Shown piece after piece: positions 16,090 through 24,003 of a stretch of DNA of 64,000 nt. The notes beneath the pieces are model-generated. The model was not told the DNA's origin and did no database searches. It saw only the letters and a program-made list of their open reading frames with translations. The position numbers and the translations under genes are program-made. This DNA is from Leifsonia sp052114085 (GTDB taxonomy: Bacteria > Actinomycetota > Actinomycetes > Actinomycetales > Microbacteriaceae). The stretch covers positions 620,001 through 684,000 of the forward strand of contig NZ_JBFREB010000001.1 of the NCBI RefSeq assembly GCF_052114085.1, read 5' to 3'. The first letter of the stretch is position 1, and each line of letters opens with the position of its first letter.

Positions 16090-16866
16090 GTGGACAATAT
16101 CGGTGTAGATTTCCTGTCCGAACTGGTCGGCACGGCGATGCTGGTCCTGCTCGGTACAGCGGTCGTGGCGAACGTCGCCCTGATCAGGACCAAGGGCTTC
16201 AACGGTGGGTTCCTGATGGTCACCTTCGGCTGGGGCCTCGCGGTCTTCGCCGGCGTGGTCGTCGCCTACAACTCGGGCGCACACCTGAACCCCGCGGTCA
16301 CGCTCGGCCTGGTGGCGAACGGCGCGAAGACCTTCGGGTCCGCGGCGGCGCACACGCTGGTACCGGTGAACTTCATCACGGTCCTGCTGTATATCCTCGC
16401 TCAGCTGATCGGTGCCATCATCGGTGCGATCGTGACCTGGCTGGCCTACAAGCAGCACTTCGACGAGGAGCCGGACCCGGCGAACAAGCTCGGTGTCTTC
16501 TCGACCGGCCCTGCCATCCGCAGCTACGGCTGGAACCTCATCACCGAGATCATCGGCACCTTCGTGCTGGTGTTCGTGGTGATCGCGTTCGGTCACCAGC
16601 CCGGCCAGGCGCCCGGACTCGCAGCGCTCGGCGCTCTCCCCGTGGCCCTGCTCGTGGTCGGCATCGGTGCCAGCCTCGGTGGCCCGACAGGGTACGCCAT
16701 CAACCCGGCACGTGACCTGGGTCCGCGCCTTGCGCACGCGTTCCTCCCCATCCGCGGCAAGGGTTCCAGCGACTGGTCCTACTCGTGGGTCCCGATCGTC
16801 GGCCCGATCCTCGGCGGCGTGCTGGCCGGACTCCTTGCCACCTGGCTCCTCCCGCTCATCAAGTGA
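16090..16866 (+). CDS. glpF: Glycerol uptake facilitator (aquaglyceroporin)
   Basis: Channel of the MIP family, 258 residues, with six membrane helices and two half-helices, that lets glycerol diffuse in. Both signature loops are intact: GAHLNPAVTLGL and TGYAINPARDLGPR, the Asp after the second NPAR being typical of glycerol-conducting members. The GTG start at 16090 follows GGAAGG by 5 nt. It has its own promoter and operator and is followed by a strong hairpin and then glpK. Confidence 0.94.
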   Translation: MDNIGVDFLSELVGTAMLVLLGTAVVANVALIRTKGFNGGFLMVTFGWGLAVFAGVVVAYNSGAHLNPAVTLGLVANGAKTFGSAAAHTLVPVNFITVLLYILAQLIGAIIGAIVTWLAYKQHFDEEPDPANKLGVFSTGPAIRSYGWNLITEIIGTFVLVFVVIAFGHQPGQAPGLAALGALPVALLVVGIGASLGGPTGYAINPARDLGPRLAHAFLPIRGKGSSDWSYSWVPIVGPILGGVLAGLLATWLLPLIK

Positions 16867-16871
16867 CACCG

Positions 16872-16902
16872 GGGGCCGGCAGGGATTCTTCCCGCCGGCC
16901 CC
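16872..16902 (+). terminator. Hairpin between glpF and glpK
   Basis: GGGGCCGGC (16872-16880) pairs with GCCGGCCCC (16894-16902); inside, GGGA and TCCC extend the stem. It lies 5 nt after the glpF stop within an operon, so it is more likely an attenuator or mRNA stability element than a full terminator. No T tract. Confidence 0.5.
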
Positions 16903-16938
16903 TTCCCGTTCCACCCCCAAAGAACAAAGGAGTTACCT

Positions 16939-18459
16939 ATGGCCGACTACGTCGTCGCCATCGATCAGGGCACGACCAGCTCTCGGGCGATCATCTTCGA
17001 CAAGTCCGGGTCGATCGTCTCGACCGGACAGCTGGAGCATGAGCAGATCTTCCCGAAGGCGGGCTGGGTCGAGCACAATCCGGTGGAGATCTGGAACAAC
17101 ATCCGTGAGGTCATCGGGCAGGCGCTCTCCAAGGCCGACCTGACACGCCACGACATCGCGGCAGTGGGCATCACCAACCAGCGCGAGACCGCGGTGGTGT
17201 GGGACAAGAACACGGGTGAGCCCGTCTACAACGCCATTGTCTGGCAGGACACCCGCACCCAGCCGATCGTCGACCGCCTCGCGGCCGACGGCGGAGTCGA
17301 GCGCTTCAAGTCGATCGTGGGCCTTCCGCTCGCGACCTACTTCTCGGGCACCAAGATCACCTGGATCCTGGAGAACGTCGAGGGCGCACGTGAGCGCGCC
17401 GAGGCGGGCGACCTGCTCTTCGGCAACACCGACGCCTGGGTGCTGTGGAACCTCACCGGCGGCCCGGACGGCGGAGTGCACGCCACCGACGTGACCAACG
17501 CCTCCCGCACCATGTTCATGGACCTCGAGACGCTGACCTGGCGCGACGACATCCTCGAGGCGTTCGGCGTCCCGAAGTCGATGCTCCCGGAGATCAAGAG
17601 CTCCTCCGAGGTCTACGGGACTGTCGAGTCCTCGAGCCTGCTGCGCGAGGTACCCGTCGCGGGCATCCTCGGCGACCAGCAGGCCGCGACATTCGGTCAG
17701 GCCGCGTTCGATCCGGGCGAGTCCAAGAACACCTACGGGACCGGCAACTTCCTCATCTTCAACACGGGTGAGGAGATCGTCCACTCCAAGAACGGCCTGC
17801 TGACGACCCTCGGGTACAAGCTCGGCGACGCCGCGCCCCACTACGCGCTGGAGGGCTCGATCGCCGTCACCGGTTCGCTGGTGCAGTGGCTGCGTGACAA
17901 CCTGGGGCTCATCTCCAGCGCCCCGGAGATCGAGGAGCTGGCGAAGACCGTCGACGACAACGGTGGCGCGTACTTCGTGCCGGCGTTCTCGGGTCTGTTT
18001 GCGCCGTACTGGCGGGCGGACGCGCGTGGCGCGCTCGTCGGCCTCACGCGGTACGTGAACAAGGGACACATCGCCCGCGCAGTGCTGGAGGCCACGGCCT
18101 TCCAGACCCGCGAGGTCCTGGATGCGGTGAACGCCGACTCCGGTGTGGACCTGCAGGAGCTGAAGGTCGACGGCGGCATGATCGCCAACAACACGCTCAT
18201 GCAGTTCCAGGCCGACATCCTCGGCGTGCCCGTCGTCCGTCCGGTCGTCGCAGAGACGACGGCCCTCGGTGCCGCGTACGCCGCCGGCCTCGCGGTCGGG
18301 TTCTGGTCCGACCTCGACGACCTGCGCAAGAACTGGCAGGAGGACAGCCGCTGGACGCCGAACATGGACGACGCCGAGCGCGACCGTCAGCTGCGTCTCT
18401 GGAAGAAGGCCGTCACGAAGACCTTCGACTGGGTCGACGACGACGTCCGCAACGCCTGA
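16939..18459 (+). CDS. glpK: Glycerol kinase
   Basis: Phosphorylates glycerol to glycerol 3-phosphate with ATP, trapping it in the cell. The protein of 506 residues has the FGGY-kinase features: VVAIDQGTTSSRAIIFD at the N-terminus, GITNQRETAVVWDKNTG, ILGDQQAATFGQAAF, the phosphate-binding KNTYGTGNF and YFVPAFSGLFAPYWRADARG in the C-terminal domain. The ATG at 16939 follows AAAGGAG by 8 nt. Length and motifs are normal. Together with glpF and glpD it forms a complete glycerol pathway. Confidence 0.96.
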   Translation: MADYVVAIDQGTTSSRAIIFDKSGSIVSTGQLEHEQIFPKAGWVEHNPVEIWNNIREVIGQALSKADLTRHDIAAVGITNQRETAVVWDKNTGEPVYNAIVWQDTRTQPIVDRLAADGGVERFKSIVGLPLATYFSGTKITWILENVEGARERAEAGDLLFGNTDAWVLWNLTGGPDGGVHATDVTNASRTMFMDLETLTWRDDILEAFGVPKSMLPEIKSSSEVYGTVESSSLLREVPVAGILGDQQAATFGQAAFDPGESKNTYGTGNFLIFNTGEEIVHSKNGLLTTLGYKLGDAAPHYALEGSIAVTGSLVQWLRDNLGLISSAPEIEELAKTVDDNGGAYFVPAFSGLFAPYWRADARGALVGLTRYVNKGHIARAVLEATAFQTREVLDAVNADSGVDLQELKVDGGMIANNTLMQFQADILGVPVVRPVVAETTALGAAYAAGLAVGFWSDLDDLRKNWQEDSRWTPNMDDAERDRQLRLWKKAVTKTFDWVDDDVRNA

Positions 18460-18470
18460 AACCACCTCTA

Positions 18471-18506
18471 CGAAGCGCCGTCCGGCTCACGCCGGGCGGC
18501 GCTTCG
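18471..18506 (+). terminator. 16-bp stem terminator after glpK
   Basis: Arms 18471-18486 and 18491-18506 pair over 16 bp with one G-T wobble and a TCAC loop, starting 11 nt after the glpK stop. Stem size and position fit an intrinsic-type terminator, though the T tract is lacking, as in most hairpins of this window. Confidence 0.7.
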
Positions 18507-18537
18507 CCGTCCGTGCCTTCGACTGACTGCGCCCTCC

Positions 18538-18577
18538 CGGAACGTCTGCGGGCGCGCGCGCAGGCGCAATCGTTCCG
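18538..18577 (-). terminator. Dyad downstream of the HAD gene
   Basis: CGGAACG (18538-18544) pairs with CGTTCCG (18571-18577) and, inside, CTGCG (18546-18550) with CGCAG (18559-18563). It lies 42 nt past the stop of the minus-strand HAD gene and probably ends the trpS operon. Confidence 0.45.
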
Positions 18578-18618
18578 TGGTGCCGCACTCGCGGTGCCGA
18601 CGCGGGCGACGCGTCGCG

Positions 18619-19371
18619 TCAAGCGGCCGCGAGGAGCGGCGCGAGCTCGGCGAGCGAGTGGATGGTGTGCACGCCGGAGGTGACGGCCTCCAGTTCGTCC
18701 TCGGGGGAGGGCACGGCGTTACGGCGGTTCAGCCAGACGCCGGTCAGGCCCGCCTGGGCGGCGCCGATCGCGTCGGTGCGCAGACGGTCACCGACGTAGG
18801 CGGCCTGATCCGGACGAACGCCGAACGTCTCGCAGGCCGCCAGGAAGATCGCCGCGTCGGGCTTGGCCACCCCCAGCTCGCCGGAGGCGATCAGGTGAGC
18901 AATTCGCGTATCCAGCCCGACCGTCTCGACCTTGCGTCGTTGGAAGGCGAGGTCGCCGTTGGTGATGAGGCCGAAGCGGACGCCCGGCAGGGCGGCGTCG
19001 AGCGCGTCGAGCGCGGGCAGGGCATCGTCGTGGAGCGACCAGGCGGCGACGTAGTGCTCGAAGTAATCCGCGAACCAGGCGCTCGCCTGATCGTCGGTCA
19101 ACTGCTCGCCGTGGCGTGCTGCGAAGTCGCGAGCGCGTGCCTGGCGCTGACCTTCGAAGTCGAGCTCACCCGAGAGGTAGGAGTGGTAGTGCTCTTCTTC
19201 CAGGTCGTGCCAGATCGTCACCACTTCGTCAGCCTCGTGAGCGCCGTACGGAGAACCCAGAGTCTCCGCGTAGGCCAGGATGCCGGACTCGACGGCCGCC
19301 CGGTGCGCGAACAGCGTGTCGTCGAGATCGAACAGGACGACGCGCGGACCGGCCGTGGGGCGCTCGTTCAC
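18619..19371 (-). CDS. HAD-superfamily hydrolase
   Basis: Phosphatase-like protein of 250 residues. Motif I is VVLFDLDDTLFAHR with the nucleophilic Asp, motif II LITNGD, motif III the Lys in GVAKPDAAIF and motif IV YVGDRLRTDAIGA, so all catalytic residues are present. The cap domain is helical (about residues 25-120), as in the haloacid dehalogenase/YjjG-like subgroup. The substrate is unknown; a nucleotide or sugar phosphate is possible. Its start overlaps the upstream acetyltransferase gene by 4 nt, as the last gene of trpS-GNAT-HAD. Confidence 0.85.
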   Translation of the reverse strand: MNERPTAGPRVVLFDLDDTLFAHRAAVESGILAYAETLGSPYGAHEADEVVTIWHDLEEEHYHSYLSGELDFEGQRQARARDFAARHGEQLTDDQASAWFADYFEHYVAAWSLHDDALPALDALDAALPGVRFGLITNGDLAFQRRKVETVGLDTRIAHLIASGELGVAKPDAAIFLAACETFGVRPDQAAYVGDRLRTDAIGAAQAGLTGVWLNRRNAVPSPEDELEAVTSGVHTIHSLAELAPLLAAA

Positions 19372-19961
19372 AGCGCCGCTTGCACGTAGGAGATGTCGGG
19401 CCAGTCACCCGCGGATTCGCGCGGTGTGCCGGGCAGCAGGCTTGCTCGCCACTCGTCGAACCGTGCGCCGCGCTGCTCGGCCCCCTCGGGTGCGACGCCG
19501 TCCCACCGGAATCCGGCGCGCCGGGCGACGGCCGCGCTGGCGGCGTTGCCCGCCAGTGCGCGCCACACCATTCGCGTGAGGGCGAGGCCGTGCGGCGCCC
19601 GACCGAAGCCGTAGTCGAGCACCAGCTCCGTCGCCTCCGACATGACGCCCTGGCCGCGCGCCTCCGGAGCCAGCCAGTAGCCGATCTCCCCTTGGCGCTC
19701 GTGGATGTCGGCGATGCTGATCATCCCGACCAGCACGTCGCGGAAGCGGATCGCCCAGGTGCACACCCGTCCGCTCGCCCATCCGTCCGGGACGACGCTC
19801 GTCACGAAGGCGACGGCGTGGTCGCGCTCATACGGCGACGGCACAGTCGTCCAGCGGGCGATCGCGGGGTCGGTGCACAGTTCCGCAATGCGGTCGATGT
19901 CCGCCAGCGCCGGTGTGGACAGCGTGACCCGTTCGCCCGTCAGGACGACCGGTTGCGGCAT
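19368..19961 (-). CDS. GNAT-family N-acetyltransferase (RimJ/RimL-like)
   Basis: Protein of 197 residues with the GNAT fold: VVLTGERVTLSTPALADIDRI at the N-terminus is typical of RimJ/RimL-like enzymes, EIGYWLAPEARGQGVMSEA contains the acetyl-CoA pyrophosphate-binding R/Q-x-x-G-x-G/A loop, and LALTRMVWRALAGNAASAAVARRAGF is the C-terminal signature. The acceptor (protein N-terminus or small molecule) is unknown. It overlaps trpS by 1 nt and the HAD gene by 4 nt, so it is co-transcribed with both. Confidence 0.83.
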   Translation of the reverse strand: MPQPVVLTGERVTLSTPALADIDRIAELCTDPAIARWTTVPSPYERDHAVAFVTSVVPDGWASGRVCTWAIRFRDVLVGMISIADIHERQGEIGYWLAPEARGQGVMSEATELVLDYGFGRAPHGLALTRMVWRALAGNAASAAVARRAGFRWDGVAPEGAEQRGARFDEWRASLLPGTPRESAGDWPDISYVQAAL

Positions 19962-20971
19962 CAGCGCGCCCGCCGCAGGAAGCCCACCTGCTCGTAGGCC
20001 TTGTCGAGGGTTCCCTCTGCGACCTCGCTGGCTCGCCCAGCGTTGACCGCGAGGATGCGGTCGAGCTCCGCCGGGTCGCCGAGCAGGTCGAGCGCACGTT
20101 GCCGTACGGGCGCGAACTCCTCGACCACCACCTCGACCAGGCCCTTCTTGAAATCGCCGTAGCCCTTGCCCTCGTACTCCAGCTCGATCGACTCGATCGA
20201 ACGGCCGCTCAGCGCCGAGTAGATGGTGAGGAGGTTCGAGATTCCCGGCTTGCCCTGACGGTCGAACGCAACGACGCCGTCCGTGTCGGTGACCGCACGC
20301 ATGATCTTCTTGCGCGTGACGTCTGGCTCGTCGAGCATCCAGATGATGCCGGCTCCCGACTCGGCCGACTTGGACATCTTCGACTCCGGATTCTGGAGGT
20401 CGTAGATGCGGGCACTGTCCTTGAGGATCATTGCTTGAGGCACGACGAACGTGGGGCCGAACCGGCTGTTGAAGCGTTCGGCCAGGTCGCGGGTGAGCTC
20501 GACGTGCTGGCGCTGGTCGTCGCCGACGGGCACGACCTCGGCGCCGAAGAGCAGGATGTCGGCCGCCATGAGGATCGGGTAGGCGAACAGTCCGACCGAA
20601 GCAGCGTCAGACCCCTGCTTGGCCGACTTGTCCTTGAACTGCGTCATGCGCGAGGCCTCACCGAAGCCGGTGATCGTATTGAGCACCCAGGCCAGTTGCG
20701 CGTGAGCCGGCACATGCGACTGCACGTAGAGAGTGGATGCGGAGGGGTCGATACCGGCGGCGATGTACTGGGCCGCTGTGCGACGGGTCTTCTCGCGGAG
20801 CTCTGCCGGGTCTTGTGCGGCCGTGATGGCGTGCAGGTCGACCACCGAGAAGAACGCGTCGTGAGTGCTCTGCAGCTTTTTCCACTGCAGGAGTGCGCCG
20901 ATGTAGTTGCCGAGGTGCAGCGAATCGGCGGAGGGCTGCATGCCTGAGTAGAGGCGGGGCGGTGTTGTCAT
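19961..20971 (-). CDS. trpS: Tryptophanyl-tRNA synthetase
   Basis: Class I aminoacyl-tRNA synthetase of 336 residues that charges tRNA-Trp. The HIGH equivalent is HLGNYIGAL near residue 19, the KMSKS loop is exactly KMSKS about residue 196, and the tryptophan pocket region GFGEASRMTQFKDKS and FAYPILMAADILLF are well conserved. Length is normal for a bacterial TrpRS. No T-box leader is expected or seen. It heads a three-gene unit and is followed upstream by xthA in the same direction. Confidence 0.96.
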   Translation of the reverse strand: MTTPPRLYSGMQPSADSLHLGNYIGALLQWKKLQSTHDAFFSVVDLHAITAAQDPAELREKTRRTAAQYIAAGIDPSASTLYVQSHVPAHAQLAWVLNTITGFGEASRMTQFKDKSAKQGSDAASVGLFAYPILMAADILLFGAEVVPVGDDQRQHVELTRDLAERFNSRFGPTFVVPQAMILKDSARIYDLQNPESKMSKSAESGAGIIWMLDEPDVTRKKIMRAVTDTDGVVAFDRQGKPGISNLLTIYSALSGRSIESIELEYEGKGYGDFKKGLVEVVVEEFAPVRQRALDLLGDPAELDRILAVNAGRASEVAEGTLDKAYEQVGFLRRAR

Positions 20972-21015
20972 GATCAGCTTTCAGAAGTCAGGGAGAGGGG
21001 GATGCCGCGCAGCCG

Positions 21016-21852
21016 TCAGAGCTCGTAGTCGACGACCACAGGGGTGTGGTCGGACCATCGCTCGTCGTAGGCTGCCGCGCGGTCCACTGCGACGTCTTTC
21101 ACCCGCGCCGCGAGGGCCGGGGAGGCGAGCTGGTAGTCGATGCGCCAGCCGGTGTCGTTGTCGAACGCCTGGCCGCGCCACGACCACCAGGTGTAGGGGC
21201 CGTCCACCTCACCGGCATGTCGGCGGACGACGTCGACCCAGCCGAGGCCCGCGCCGGCGTTGTAGTCGGCGTCGCCTTCCGCTCCCACGAAGCGGTCGAA
21301 GTACGCGCGCTCCTCCGGCAGGAAGCCGGCGCGCTTCACGTTGCCTTTCCAGTTGCGGATGTCGAGTGTCCGGTGCCCGACGTTGAGGTCGCCCATGACG
21401 ACGGCGAGCTCGTTGTGCTTCTGGAGCTCGGGCAGGCGCGCCTCCATCGCATCCAGGAACCGGTACTTCTCGGTCTGCTTCTCGGTGCCGGCCTCGCCCG
21501 AATGGACGTAGGCACTGACCACCGTGACGATCGTGTCGCCGACCTCGTAGTCGGCTTCGAGCCAGCGGCCCGCGCTGTCGAAGTCGGTGGGGCCGAGCTC
21601 CACCCGGTGGATGGAGGCGCGGTGACGGCTCGCGATGGCGACGCCGGCCCGGCCCTTCGCCGTCGCGGGGTCGTGCACGATGTCCCACTCGTCGCCGAGC
21701 AGGCCCTGCAGGTCTTCGCTGGAGGCGCGGACCTCCTGGATGGCGAGGATGTCGACATCGCGTCCGGCAAGCCATTCGCCCATGCCCTTGCGGAAGGCGG
21801 CTCGGACGCCATTGGTGTTGATCGTGGCGATGCGCAAGGGGCGAGGCGGCAT
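21016..21852 (-). CDS. xthA: Exodeoxyribonuclease III
   Basis: AP endonuclease/3'-exonuclease of base-excision repair, 278 residues. The Mg-dependent EEP-fold motifs are ATINTNGVRAA, LAIQEVRAS with the metal-binding Glu, SAYVHSGE, VVMGDLNVGH and, at the end, WRIDYQLASPAL and SDHTPVVVDY with the catalytic Asp-His. The start is ATG 21850-21852, with TAGGCT ending 6 nt upstream and no usable ribosome binding site, which suggests a leaderless mRNA. Confidence 0.95.
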   Translation of the reverse strand: MPPRPLRIATINTNGVRAAFRKGMGEWLAGRDVDILAIQEVRASSEDLQGLLGDEWDIVHDPATAKGRAGVAIASRHRASIHRVELGPTDFDSAGRWLEADYEVGDTIVTVVSAYVHSGEAGTEKQTEKYRFLDAMEARLPELQKHNELAVVMGDLNVGHRTLDIRNWKGNVKRAGFLPEERAYFDRFVGAEGDADYNAGAGLGWVDVVRRHAGEVDGPYTWWSWRGQAFDNDTGWRIDYQLASPALAARVKDVAVDRAAAYDERWSDHTPVVVDYEL

Positions 21853-21858
21853 GCTCCC

Positions 21859-21864
21859 AGCCTA
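21859..21864 (-). promoter_or_regulatory. -10 box TAGGCT of xthA (leaderless)
   Basis: On the minus strand TAGGCT ends 6 nt before the xthA ATG. It overlaps the 3' end of the upstream YihY-type gene, so xthA can be transcribed independently. Confidence 0.45.
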
Positions 21865-23091
21865 CCGGGGGCGGCTGACAGCGCCCTCGTCGAGGACATC
21901 GTTCAGCCGCCGCTCCGCCTTGGCCACCCGGCGCTGCGCGGGGAGGCGCGCATACCAGGCAGCCGCGGCGAGCTCCTCACGGGCCCGCTGCAATTCTGCG
22001 CTCGCCACCAGCTCGCGCGCCTGGCGTTCGGCCAAGGCCCGTTCCAGCTCCGCCTCCTGCGCCGTCAGATGCCGCGGCGACAGCCCGCGGTCGAACATCC
22101 CGACGGCGATCCACGACGCCGACAAGAGGATCACGCGGGACATCAGGTTGAACCAGAGCAGGAGACCGATGAACACGGCGAACGTCGCGAGCAACGGGTT
22201 GCTCGACGTGCGGAACAGCAGGCCCGCCAGCACACTGAGGCCCGCCAGCGTGACGGCGCCGAGGAGCGACCCGAAGAACAGGTTGCGCAGCGGGATGGTG
22301 ACGCGCGCCATCACCCGGAACATCGCCCCGAGGGTGAACGTGTTGAGGATGACCGAAACGAGGAGCCCCGAATAACGGGCCGCCAGCGATGTCCAGAACG
22401 AGTTCGAGCTGAGATCGAACAGTTGGAGGATGAAGGTCACGGCTTGGGTGCTCAGGATGGTGAGCAGCGCCGAGGCGATCAGCACGATTCCGAATGCCAG
22501 GGCCAGAAAGAGATCGCGGACCTTCTGGAGGACGTAGTTCGTCTTGTCCCGGCTGAGCCCGAAGACCGCGCGCACGGCTTGGCGCGTGTAGAAGAGCCAG
22601 CCGATGGCGGTCCAGAGCAGGCCGATCGCGGCCACGACTCCAGCCCATCCGAACGCGGAGGCGGAGTCGAGCTGTTCCGTGGTGATCGCGCCGGGACTGG
22701 TGTCGGTCTCGATCAGGTTGGGCACGACCCGGTTGATCACGCTGATCAGTGCGTCATACAGGTCCGGATTTCCGTGCAGCCACACATTGGCGAACGAAAA
22801 CCCCAGCCACAGTGCTGCGAACACGGCGAAAAGCGACTGGTACCCCATGCCGGCCGCCCGGAGGTTGCCGTCCGAGTGCGAGAAGTTGATGTAGACGCGG
22901 TAGGGACGCAGGCCCTCCACCCATTTCGCCCATCCCGACACGCGCTCCACCGGTCGTTGCAGACGGCGGCGGATCGGGTCGGCGCGCTCGAGCAGCCGAT
23001 GGGTCAGAGTCTCCTCGGGCTCCTCGGATCCTTCCGCGCGTTGCACGCTCGGGTCTGGCTCCATGGGAGCACCTTTGGACTTCTTGGCCAC
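21862..23091 (-). CDS. YihY/BrkB-family membrane protein
   Basis: Inner-membrane protein of about 409 residues with six hydrophobic segments between about residues 75 and 335. Family marks are GLRPYRVYINFSHSDGNLRAAGMGYQSLFAVFAALWLGF and GLLWTAIGWLFYTRQAVRAVFG. The C-terminal 75 residues are a charged, Ala/Glu/Arg-rich probable coiled coil. Function is not established (the old ribonuclease BN label for this family is wrong). Start: GTG 23091 has TATCCT ending 6 nt upstream (leaderless pattern); ATG 23064 with AAAGG 7 nt upstream is the alternative. Confidence 0.8.
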   Translation of the reverse strand: MAKKSKGAPMEPDPSVQRAEGSEEPEETLTHRLLERADPIRRRLQRPVERVSGWAKWVEGLRPYRVYINFSHSDGNLRAAGMGYQSLFAVFAALWLGFSFANVWLHGNPDLYDALISVINRVVPNLIETDTSPGAITTEQLDSASAFGWAGVVAAIGLLWTAIGWLFYTRQAVRAVFGLSRDKTNYVLQKVRDLFLALAFGIVLIASALLTILSTQAVTFILQLFDLSSNSFWTSLAARYSGLLVSVILNTFTLGAMFRVMARVTIPLRNLFFGSLLGAVTLAGLSVLAGLLFRTSSNPLLATFAVFIGLLLWFNLMSRVILLSASWIAVGMFDRGLSPRHLTAQEAELERALAERQARELVASAELQRAREELAAAAWYARLPAQRRVAKAERRLNDVLDEGAVSRPR

Positions 23092-23130
23092 GCCGCCAGG
23101 ATAGCGAGCGTGCAAACGCCCGGCCCTACA

Positions 23131-23212
23131 GGAAACGGAGGAGTCTTGGGCATCGAACGCCACCGCCTCCCTTTCCGACGGGCCCGGACCGCGGCCGTGT
23201 CGGGAAAGGAGG
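23131..23212. repeat. GGAAA/GGAGG inverted-repeat element (copy A)
   Basis: GGAAACGGAGG (23131-23141) pairs with CCTCCCTTTCC (23166-23176) with one mismatch; a third, inverted copy GGAAAGGAGG ends at 23212 and could pair instead with the middle copy. The same 13-mer GGAAACGGAGGAG occurs at 47632. The element lies between the sdhB stop and the start of the YihY-type gene and may terminate the sdh operon. Confidence 0.5.
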
Positions 23213-23241
23213 CCGGCTGTGCCGACCGAGTCAGCGGGCGA

Positions 23242-24003
23242 TCAGGCCTTGCCCCGCATGATCGCCTGCTTGACCTCGGCGATCGCCTGCGTCACCTGAA
23301 TGCCGCGCGGGCAGGCGTCGGTGCAGTTGAAGGTCGTGCGGCAGCGCCAGACGCCTTCCTTGTCGTTGAGGATGTCGAGGCGGACCTGCGAGTTGTCGTC
23401 ACGCGAGTCGAAGATGAAGCGGTGCGCGTTGACGATCGCGGCCGGGCCGAAGTACTGTCCGTCGGTCCAGAACACCGGGCACGACGACGTGCACGCTGCG
23501 CAGAGGATGCACTTGGTGGTGTCGTCGAAGCGGGCGCGGTCGGCGACCGACTGGATGCGCTCCTTGCCCTTTTCGGGCTTCGAGTTGGCGACGAGGAACG
23601 GCTGCACCTCGCGGTAGCTCTCGAAGAACGGCTCCATGTCGACGATGAGGTCCTTCTCGAGCGGAAGACCCTTGATCGCCTCGACGTAGATCGGCTTCGT
23701 GATGTCGAGGTCCTTGATCAGCGTCTTGCAGGCGAGGCGGTTGCGCCCGTTGATCCGCATGGCGTCCGAGCCGCAGATGCCGTGGGCGCACGAGCGGCGG
23801 AAGGTCAGCGAACCGTCCTGCTCCCACTTGATCTTGTGCAGGGCGTCCAGGATGCGGTCGGTCGGGAACAACTCGACGTCGAAGTCCTGCCAGCGCGGCT
23901 CCGAGTCCACATCCGGGTCGAAGCGGCGGATGATCAGGGTCACGGTGAAGGACTGGACCGGTGCCTCGGGGGCAGGGGGAGTCTCGAGCACGGCGTTCGA
24001 CAT
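23242..24003 (-). CDS. sdhB: Succinate dehydrogenase iron-sulfur subunit
   Basis: Electron-transfer subunit of complex II, 253 residues. It carries ligands for three clusters: CAHGICGSDAMRINGRNRLAC for [2Fe-2S], CILCAACTSSCPVFW for [4Fe-4S] and CTDACPRGI for [3Fe-4S]. The start is ATG 24001-24003, overlapping the sdhA stop (ATGA); the frame is open far upstream but only as a shadow of sdhA. It is the last gene of sdhCDAB. Confidence 0.96.
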   Translation of the reverse strand: MSNAVLETPPAPEAPVQSFTVTLIIRRFDPDVDSEPRWQDFDVELFPTDRILDALHKIKWEQDGSLTFRRSCAHGICGSDAMRINGRNRLACKTLIKDLDITKPIYVEAIKGLPLEKDLIVDMEPFFESYREVQPFLVANSKPEKGKERIQSVADRARFDDTTKCILCAACTSSCPVFWTDGQYFGPAAIVNAHRFIFDSRDDNSQVRLDILNDKEGVWRCRTTFNCTDACPRGIQVTQAIAEVKQAIMRGKA

